64,000 nucleotides of DNA from Persicobacter diffluens (lineage in GTDB: Bacteria > Bacteroidota > Bacteroidia > Cytophagales > Cyclobacteriaceae), in NCBI RefSeq assembly GCF_036244895.1, contig NZ_BQKE01000005.1:62001-126000 (forward strand). Direction: 5' to 3'. Positions 58,411-64,000 of the stretch are shown here, in pieces. The first letter of the stretch is position 1. Every line of letters starts with the position of its first letter. The notes under the pieces were generated by a model that was given only the letters and a program-made list of their open reading frames with translations, made no database searches and was not told where the DNA came from. A program made the translations under genes and the position numbers.

Positions 58411-61004
58411 TATTGAAAAACATAATCAGGATGGCAGGAGGGCTATTGCTCCTTTCTGCCTGTAATAAGGTATCTAACCATTCGGAGCCGGACAAGACCT
58501 ATTTGGAGCCGCAATTAACTATTGAAAAACGTGTAGAGCATCTCCTGTCGCAAATGACGCTGGAGGAAAAGCTCAGCCAATTTCAATCGGGCGTTAATAT
58601 GGTCGAAGATGGCGGCTACGGCGTCGGAGGCTTTGGCTTTATGTCCAAACATTATGGACCTGCCCAAAGTGCCGAAGAATATAATCGCTACCAAAAATCA
58701 CAAATTGAAAATACCCGCTTAGGCATACCTGCCTTGCGATCGGCTGAAGGCATTTTTGCTTATATGGGCAATGGCTCTACCAGCTTTCCGGTGCCCCTCG
58801 GAATTGCTGCCAGTTTTGATACCGAGTTAAGCGAAAAAGTCGCCAACACCCTGGCCCGGGAGATAAAACCCCGCGGTTGCAGGATCGTGTTAGGGCCTGT
58901 GGTCAATCTCACCCGCGACCCTCGCTGGGGGCGCACCAATGAGACCTACGGAGAAGATCCCTTCCTCTCCGGACAAATGGGAGGCGCCTTTGTTCGTGGA
59001 ATGAAGTCCGAGGGGATGATGACAATGATGAAGCATTTTGTAGCCAATATGGGGCTGGATGGTCAGTTTACCGGACCGGTAAGTTTTTCAGAAAGATTGC
59101 TTCGTGAGCAATACTTCCCGGCTTTTCAGGCATGTGTGGACGAAGGGGTTTCGTCGGTAATGATGGCCTATAATACCCTGGATGGTATTCCCTGCGCGAC
59201 AAATCGCTGGCTGATGGAGGATATTTTACGAAAAGAATGGGGATTTGAGGGGACTATCAGTACCGATGGCGGGAGTGCTCAGTTTATATTTGATGAATTG
59301 GGGCTCTATGAAGATTCCGTACAATTCGCCGCTGACATGATGAATGCCGGCATTGATAAATCCTCTCCCCCGGCCTTCTTTGGGGAGCCATTGCGTAAAG
59401 CCCTGGAACAAGGGCTGGTATCACAGGAACGTTTAGATCAATCCGTAGCCCGCTTGTTAAAGCGTAAATTTGAATATGGACTTTTTGATGATCCATATGC
59501 TGATGCCGAATTGGCGGAAAAACAAAACAATTCACCCGAACACCGGGCACTTTCGTTGGAGGCTGCCAAAAAATCCATGGTTTTACTAAAAAACAACCAA
59601 CAAAGCCTGCCATGGTCAAAGGACATTAAGGAGATAGCCGTGCTGGGCCCCATGTCGGATTGGTTGCTCATTGGGCATTACGGTGGCTACGGAAGAGAGG
59701 AAGTCACCGTATTAGATGGCATTCGTCAATGCCTGCCCAATGCTAATATTCGCCATCATAACGGCGTGGAAATGCAATACTTCGCACTTCCGGCCATCAG
59801 TCCCAAGCATTTCAATGGAAAGATAAAAGGAGCGTATTTTGATAATGAATCTCTTCATGGGGAACCCAAATTTATTCGGGAAGAATCTCAAATCGCCTAT
59901 GACTGGGGTGCCGGAGCACCTGAAGGATTGCCCCATGATCAGTTCTCAGTACGCTGGACTGGCCAAATCAAAGCCCCAAAGACCGGCGAATTCACCCTTG
60001 GCGTAACTGCTGATGATGGCATCAGATTATACCTCAATAATGAACTGGTGATTGACGGATGGGAAGGTGGCAGTCGCCGATTATTTGAACACAAAAGATG
60101 GTTCAAAAAGGGAGAAATCGTGGATTTCAAATTGGAATATATGGAGCAGGAATTTAACGCCTATGCGCAATTGGGATGGGATTTAGACCTGACTCAAAAT
60201 CTTCCTGTAGCCTTAAAAGAAGCCCAACAGGCAGAAGCGATCGTTGCGGTGATGGGAAGTTTTGAAAATGAGAATGCAGACCGGGCAAAGCTGGAGCTCC
60301 CAATGGAACAAGTGCAAATGATCCGTGCATTAGCAAAATTAGAAAAACCGCTGGTGGTCGTTTTGCAATCCCCTACCGTGATCGCCATGGAAGAGTGGAT
60401 AGACGAGGTAGATGCGGTCCTGATGGCTTGGTATCCGGGTTGCGAAGGTGGAAATGCAGTGGCTCAAACCCTATTTGGAGATTATAATCCTGCGGGAAAA
60501 CTTCCACTTACTTTCCCCAAAACCACCGGACAAGTTCCTTTGAATTATAACCGAACACCAAAAGGAAAAGCAGCCATCCGCTTTTTAGGTGACTATAATG
60601 AACCGCTATTCCCCTTTGGTCACGGACTTTCTTACTCCACCTTTGAATTCAGTAATTTAGTCATCAAAAATAAGCAAATTAGCCAGGGAGAAGATTTCCA
60701 TTGCCAATTAAAAATCACCAATACCAGTGCCCGCGACGGGGAGGAAGTGGTTCAGCTTTATGTGCATGACCGACTGGCTTCGGTAGCACAACCCATCAAA
60801 AAACTTGTCGCTTTCGAGCGGGTGAGCGTAGCATCAGGCCAAAGTAAATTAATTGATTTTAAAATTTCGGCAGAGCAACTTAAAATCTGGAATCATGAAA
60901 TGAACTTTGTCGCAGAGCCAGGCCATTTTGACCTATTCATAGGAGCTTCCTCAGAAGATATTAGAATCAGGGAAAGCTTCGAATTAGTCGAAAAAGGAGC
61001 ATAA
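58407..61004 (+). CDS. GH3 beta-glycosidase lipoprotein with PA14 insertion
   Basis: 865 residues from ATG 58407, chosen over an in-frame 58383 because it gives the ATGA overlap with the previous gene and a clean lipoprotein signal (GGLLLLSAC). GH3 N-terminal barrel (about 50-360: RWGRTNETYGEDPFLSG, MMTMMKHFVANMG), then the second domain (about 380-700) interrupted by a PA14 domain at about 455-590 (GEFTLGVTADDGIRLYLN), and a C-terminal FN3-like domain (HGLSYSTFEFSNL onward). The usual nucleophile motif SDW is replaced by STDGG; D287 is the candidate. Exo-beta-glucosidase or beta-xylosidase activity is typical of the architecture. The sugar is unknown. Confidence 0.92.
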   Translation: MILKNIIRMAGGLLLLSACNKVSNHSEPDKTYLEPQLTIEKRVEHLLSQMTLEEKLSQFQSGVNMVEDGGYGVGGFGFMSKHYGPAQSAEEYNRYQKSQIENTRLGIPALRSAEGIFAYMGNGSTSFPVPLGIAASFDTELSEKVANTLAREIKPRGCRIVLGPVVNLTRDPRWGRTNETYGEDPFLSGQMGGAFVRGMKSEGMMTMMKHFVANMGLDGQFTGPVSFSERLLREQYFPAFQACVDEGVSSVMMAYNTLDGIPCATNRWLMEDILRKEWGFEGTISTDGGSAQFIFDELGLYEDSVQFAADMMNAGIDKSSPPAFFGEPLRKALEQGLVSQERLDQSVARLLKRKFEYGLFDDPYADAELAEKQNNSPEHRALSLEAAKKSMVLLKNNQQSLPWSKDIKEIAVLGPMSDWLLIGHYGGYGREEVTVLDGIRQCLPNANIRHHNGVEMQYFALPAISPKHFNGKIKGAYFDNESLHGEPKFIREESQIAYDWGAGAPEGLPHDQFSVRWTGQIKAPKTGEFTLGVTADDGIRLYLNNELVIDGWEGGSRRLFEHKRWFKKGEIVDFKLEYMEQEFNAYAQLGWDLDLTQNLPVALKEAQQAEAIVAVMGSFENENADRAKLELPMEQVQMIRALAKLEKPLVVVLQSPTVIAMEEWIDEVDAVLMAWYPGCEGGNAVAQTLFGDYNPAGKLPLTFPKTTGQVPLNYNRTPKGKAAIRFLGDYNEPLFPFGHGLSYSTFEFSNLVIKNKQISQGEDFHCQLKITNTSARDGEEVVQLYVHDRLASVAQPIKKLVAFERVSVASGQSKLIDFKISAEQLKIWNHEMNFVAEPGHFDLFIGASSEDIRIRESFELVEKGA

Positions 61005-61075
61005 GTTGCATAAGACCTGCTTCAATCCTTCTTGAATTAGAAGGGAAAAAATGAAGGAAGAGTGCGCTTTTTCTA

Positions 61076-61222
61076 GTTTTTTCCGATGGAGCTGGTGTAT
61101 AAAGTGAAAGCAAGCCTGCCCCAAATTAGGCTATTATAAATCAAAGAAAACAAATTATTATGAACTGAAATTAAAGCACTTGTGCTTAATGGATAAATTT
61201 ATCGGTGAATCCTTTTGGTTCA
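61076..61222 (+). repeat. Dispersed repeat family S, copy S3
   Basis: TTTTTTCCGATGGAGCTGG, GTGAAAGCAAGCCTGCCCC, AAATTAGGCTATTATAAATC, then 55 bases later ATAAATTTATCGGTGAATCC. Same block order as S4. Confidence 0.78.
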
Positions 61223-61340
61223 TTATCAAACACCATCTAATCGAGTTGAATTTAAGCCATTGTAGAAGAGCCTCTAAATTTATTGCTGATACAATCGATT
61301 TATAATCGCTCGTGGTACATTATGCGGGCTAAGGCTTGTC

Positions 61341-61390
61341 AAGACCACCTTTATCCCTTATTAATAGCGGATAAAGGTGGTCTTTTTTGT
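61341..61390 (+). terminator. Strong intrinsic terminator in GH3-RhaT interval
   Basis: Perfect 16-base stem (AAGACCACCTTTATCC / GGATAAAGGTGGTCTT) with a 12-base loop, followed by T6. It is 337 bases past the GH3 stop, so either the GH3 transcript has a long 3' tail or this ends a small untranslated transcript. Confidence 0.88.
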
Positions 61391-61503
61391 CGACACTGTC
61401 CTCCTCCAATCTTTCCTATAGTTATTGCCTTGAACCGGATAATTCATGCGCCTCTCCTCCTTGACCGTAGAACTTGAAAAAAGATGAAATTATGCTATCT
61501 TGG

Positions 61504-61575
61504 CTTTTTCCAATGGAGGCCGGTAAATGAGGAAAAATGGAATTCACCAGAATTTGGGCTACTAAGCCGGATTAC
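61504..61575 (+). repeat. Dispersed repeat family S, partial copy S5
   Basis: Only the 5' half is present: CTTTTTCCAATGGAGGCCGG, AAATGAGGAAAAATGG, AATTTGGGCTACTAAGCC. The 3' blocks are missing. Confidence 0.65.
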
Positions 61576-61639
61576 TCATGCTGAAAATCTGGTTCAGCTA
61601 CAAGGCGCGAAAAATGAAGAAATAGTTCTCTATATCAAG

Positions 61640-61790
61640 CCTTTTTCCAAGGAAGCCAGTAAACGAGTGGAAAGCAAGCTCGCCTAAAATTAGGGCTATT
61701 AATAAATCAACATGTACAATCTTATTAAATTGGAAATAAATCATTAGAGTCGGGTCACTAAACTTAGCGGTAAATAAGCCGGCTTAAAAA
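61640..61790 (+). repeat. Dispersed repeat family S, copy S4
   Basis: CTTTTTCCAAGGAAGCCAG, GAGTGGAAAGCAAGC, AATTAGGGCTATTAATAAAT, then GGGTCACTAAACTTAGCGG and TAAATAAGCCGGCTTAA. It closes with the palindrome TAAGCCGGCTTA. Confidence 0.78.
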
Positions 61791-61986
61791 ACCACACCCC
61801 GCCTCTTGCTAAGCAGTCAATCACCCTTATGGGCAGCTTGATAAAACCAGATACTGCATTAGTAAACTTTGCATTCCCACCTGCTGCTATTCACGATCCT
61901 ATCCGTCGCAAACTATTCAAAATACGATAAGCCCCTCATTCTCTTTAAAATTCATCTCTACCAAAAAAGAGGAAAAAGCAACTAAA

Positions 61987-62030
61987 AAAGAGTAAAACGA
62001 AAAAGTAATAATTCGACTTATTTTACTCTT
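61987..62030. promoter_or_regulatory. Inverted AAGAGTAAAA motif pair upstream of RhaT-like gene
   Basis: AAAGAGTAAAA (61987-61997) and TTTTACTCTT (62021-62030) form an inverted pair with 23 bases between. The same motif is inverted in the susC/SusE-like promoter region. It could be a shared operator, or chance in AT-rich DNA. It lies 225 bases from the transporter start, with repeat R7 between. Confidence 0.4.
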
Positions 62031-62065
62031 AACTTTTATAAAAAAAAACTCAATTGGCTTAGCAT

Positions 62066-62220
62066 GTATTTAAAACCATCATCCGAAGAAAATTGAAAAT
62101 ATAAGTCGCGATTCTGAATATTTTTAAACATTTGTAGAGCTATTCTCGCAAAATTATTGGGTATCGCACCTGCCATAATCAAAACGCTGTTACGAATTCT
62201 GGCTATTAAACAAGCACTCA
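62066..62220 (+). repeat. Dispersed repeat family R, copy R7
   Basis: GCATGTATTTAAAACCATC, then TCGCGATTCTGAATATTTTT, GCTATTCTCGCAAAATTATTG, GGTATCGCACCTGCCATAATC, ending TCTGGCTATTAAACAAGCAC. One of the more diverged copies. It ends 35 bases before the transporter start codon, so it falls in the 5' leader or promoter. Confidence 0.7.
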
Positions 62221-62255
62221 TATCATCATTCTCCGGAAAAAAATAGATAAGCGAA

Positions 62256-63206
62256 ATGGACCTCATCACCGTAATAGCCATGATCACCTTTGGCAGTCTT
62301 TCTGCTTCCAGTTTTTACGTCCCATTAAAATATATTAAAGCCGGGCAATGGGAAGTTTATTGGCTAGCCCTTAGCATTGTAACTTGCATACTATTACCCT
62401 GGACGTTTATTCTAATGTCCGCTCCTGCAAACCATCTCCGGGTAGTACTGAATGTCATTCCATATTCGAACGTATTGTCCACTATTTTTTGGGGGGCAAT
62501 ATGGGGTGTCGGAGGCTTGTTTTTAGGTTTAAGTATTAAAAGACTCGGCATTGGTTTGGGACAAAGTTTAGTGGTAGGAATTTGGGGTATATGGGGCTTA
62601 TTTTTTTCCCCACTATTAGGCGAGATTAACATTAATCCGCATGTGGATCCATTTTTTGCATTATTAATAATCCTGATAAGCATGGCCGCAATAGGTTCGA
62701 TAGGCTATTTAAATTATCAGAGCCGTATCCCCAAAATAGGAAAAGCCTTTCTTTTAGCTGTTGGTGCTGGCCTGATGAGTGTGGGAATGAATATAGGTTA
62801 TGTAGCGGGCATTCCCATTGATCATAAAATGGTGGAATATGGGGTAAATCCACTTTTTCAAAGCACCTTAACTTTGGCATTCATTTTATTAGGAGGTTTT
62901 ATCCCGAATGCAATCTATTGCCTTATTGTTAGCTTAAAAAATCAAGCAGGTCAAAGCCCTGCCTCCATCAATTATCCTAGCTTTCTTGAGCGCCTTTTAA
63001 TGACACTTATCGCTGGCGGCCTTTGGTACCTCCCCTTTTATTTTTTGGGTTTGGGCAAAAATATTTTACCACTGTCCTCCCAACCCTATGCATGGAGCCT
63101 TTGGATAGGGCTTCAGGTAATCTTCGCTATCATTTGGGGCATTTTACTCTTAGAGCCAAAGGTAAAGAGGGGAAATTTTCGCTTCAAACAATTACACCGT
63201 GCTTAA
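62256..63206 (+). CDS. rhaT: RhaT-type L-rhamnose:H+ symporter
   Basis: 316 residues, about ten predicted membrane helices, drug/metabolite-transporter superfamily. Family hallmarks of RhaT are visible: start with TFGSLSASSFYVPLKY, then WGAIWGVGGLFLGLSIKRLGIGLGQSL (residues 78-104), a motif typical of the rhamnose transporter, and MSVGMNIGYVAGIPI. It would bring L-rhamnose, released by the GH106 enzyme, across the inner membrane. It is slightly shorter than the E. coli protein. No rhamnose isomerase, kinase or aldolase gene lies within the window. Because family R repeat R7 lies in its leader, its expression might be affected by that element. Confidence 0.87.
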   Translation: MDLITVIAMITFGSLSASSFYVPLKYIKAGQWEVYWLALSIVTCILLPWTFILMSAPANHLRVVLNVIPYSNVLSTIFWGAIWGVGGLFLGLSIKRLGIGLGQSLVVGIWGIWGLFFSPLLGEININPHVDPFFALLIILISMAAIGSIGYLNYQSRIPKIGKAFLLAVGAGLMSVGMNIGYVAGIPIDHKMVEYGVNPLFQSTLTLAFILLGGFIPNAIYCLIVSLKNQAGQSPASINYPSFLERLLMTLIAGGLWYLPFYFLGLGKNILPLSSQPYAWSLWIGLQVIFAIIWGILLLEPKVKRGNFRFKQLHRA

Positions 63207-63392
63207 AAAATAATCCATCCTCCGAAAAATTCAAATCCACACCTAAAATTGATCCTAAAATAGCTCTTCGAATTTTGATAGATGACTTCCAACACCAAAA
63301 GAATAATAAATACTATTTTGCACAGCGAAGCCTTCATAGAGATCAGCGTCATTTATTCGGTTCTCAATAAAGAGGCAATGAATTGAAATACT

Positions 63393-63547
63393 TAAGAACG
63401 GGTTTAAAAGCACCCCATCCGGCTGCAAATTCAAATTATTGGAAGCAATTTTGGCTAATTCCTTAACAATAGCGATGCTAATCGCTTAAAATAATCCAAT
63501 ATCACTTTTACAAGACTTCGAATATTGGTTTTTAAGGACGCTCTAAG
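63393..63547 (+). repeat. Dispersed repeat family R, copy R8
   Basis: Begins TTAAGAACGGGTTTAAAAGC; core CCCATCCGGCTGCAAATTC and AATTATTGGAAGCAATTTTGG; ends GGTTTTTAAGGACGCTCTAA. Full length and same orientation as R1. Confidence 0.85.
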
Positions 63548-63619
63548 CCGGAATATTCAATCTTAAATCCCCATTTAACTGCAAGGGGATAATAATAACG
63601 AGTTAGTTTCTTATATCCA

Positions 63620-63762
63620 TTTTTTTCCATAGAATCAGATCAATGAGGAGAAAGCATGCTTTATCAAATTTCGGCTATCAACCAATCACAACCTAATTGT
63701 TTCTGAAAGTAAGCCAGTTAAGGCGAATCAATTAATTTGGCGGTAAATAATTCTGCTTAAAA
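63620..63762 (+). repeat. Dispersed repeat family S, copy S6
   Basis: TTTTTTCCATAGAATCAG, CAATGAGGAGAAAGCATGC, ATTTCGGCTATCAACCAATC, then AATTTGGCGGTAAATAATTC and TGCTTAA. Colinear with S1 and S4. Confidence 0.75.
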
Positions 63763-63947
63763 GCCAAAGATTCGGAAAAGAAAACTGCAAGACTACAAAA
63801 ATCAAAAGCCGGCTTCCTCTGAAAGATTAAACCGGCCTCAAAAACATGTTGGATGCTTAAAATTGTGGAAAAAATATAGTCTTCATAGATCTGTAAACGT
63901 GGTTATAGGGCAAAACATCTCTCCTGATGCATCAATGGGATCTGTAT

Positions 63948-64000
63948 TAAGCGCATGTTAAAAAGCACACCATCCGGCTGCAAATTCAAATTATTGGAAG
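63948..64000 (+). repeat. Dispersed repeat family R, copy R9 (cut by window edge)
   Basis: TTAAGCGCATGTTAAAAAGC followed by ACACCATCCGGCTGCAAATT and CAAATTATTGGAAG. Nearly identical to R8 and R1 over the visible 50 bases. Confidence 0.8.

Larger units (their letters stand above)
61005..62255. other. 1.25-kb gene-free interval, dense in repeats, between GH3 and RhaT-like genes
   Basis: No credible gene in 1250 bases. It holds three family S copies (61076-61222, 61504-61575 partial, 61640-61790), one family R copy (62066-62220), a strong terminator (61341-61390) and an inverted AAGAGTAAAA motif pair (61987-62030) ahead of the transporter. Confidence 0.7.
63207..64000. other. Gene-free right end with repeats R8, S6 and R9
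   Basis: 794 bases without a credible gene. It contains R8 (63393-63547), S6 (63620-63762) and the start of R9 (63948-64000), in alternating order. The last copy is cut by the window edge. Nothing else recognised. Confidence 0.65.

Noticed and set aside
61283..61687. Two short open frames in the GH3-RhaT interval
   Set aside because: They run through a terminator hairpin and family S repeats, have no recognisable features and no homologous pattern.
1..63206. Calling the locus an ulvan PUL outright
   Set aside because: Rhamnosidase, sulfatases and a glucuronidase fit, but no ulvan lyase or GH105 is present in the window, and GH28, GH97 and GH116 are not diagnostic for ulvan.
63023..63370. 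115-codon open frame overlapping the end of the RhaT-like gene
   Set aside because: More than half overlaps rhaT in another frame; the rest is repeat-flanked non-coding DNA and the protein has no features.

Overview
The window reads as a large polysaccharide-utilisation locus (PUL) from a marine-type Bacteroidota. A member of the Cytophagales, such as the Flammeovirgaceae or Persicobacteraceae, is my inference from style, not proven. The evidence is a SusC/SusD pair, a hybrid two-component regulator (HTCS), many lipoproteins, three family S1 sulfatases, and four giant secreted proteins ending in type IX secretion (T9SS, 'PNP...') C-terminal sorting domains. Start codons lack Shine-Dalgarno-like sequences and intergenic DNA is very AT-rich.

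Layout. From 1 to 44.9 kb everything is on the minus strand. Reading in the direction of transcription (right to left), the genes are: a discoidin/PA14/FN3 clan GH-A-like giant enzyme (44890-40742), a GH2 beta-glucuronidase (40686-38848), a second type of giant GH-A-like enzyme (38773-35516), the HTCS (35292-30448), a coupled GH116-GH97-GH28 operon (29567-23331), a GH2 beta-galactosidase-like enzyme (23253-20821), another PA14/FN3 GH-A-like giant (20657-16398), a sulfatase plus GH106 alpha-L-rhamnosidase pair (16094-10802), an acetyl-xylan-esterase-like esterase, a DUF1593 nucleoside-hydrolase-like protein, a sulfatase, and a giant GH-A-like enzyme cut by the window edge (3455-1). Several of these genes are separated by clear hairpin terminators. 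From 45.3 kb rightwards most genes are on the plus strand: GntP-type permease, orphan ABC-type binding lipoprotein and amidohydrolase; then sulfatase and a SusE/F-like surface lipoprotein on the minus strand; then susC, susD, a DUF5060/DUF4038 lipoprotein, a PA14-containing GH3 and a RhaT-type rhamnose transporter.

How it fits together. GH106 plus RhaT indicate release and uptake of L-rhamnose. The NxK motif of one GH2 indicates glucuronate. Three sulfatases and an esterase imply a sulfated, acylated glycan. GH28, GH97, GH116, GH2 and GH3 would trim side chains and oligomers. SusCD with the SusE/F-like lipoprotein would bind and import, and the HTCS would sense a breakdown product. No recognisable polysaccharide lyase or GH105/GH88 is present, so the backbone-cutting enzymes may be the four T9SS-secreted GH-A-like giants. 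These are the best candidates for something undescribed.

Non-coding structure. Long gene-free stretches (3.5-4.3, 7.6-9.0, 10.3-10.8, 29.6-30.4, 56.3-56.5, 61.0-62.2 and 63.2-64.0 kb) hold two families of dispersed degenerate repeats. Family R is about 150-165 bp, has terminal inverted repeats, and occurs at least nine times. Family S is about 145 bp and occurs at least six times. They often sit side by side. An inverted 10-11 bp motif is shared by the susC/lipoprotein promoter region and the rhaT upstream region.
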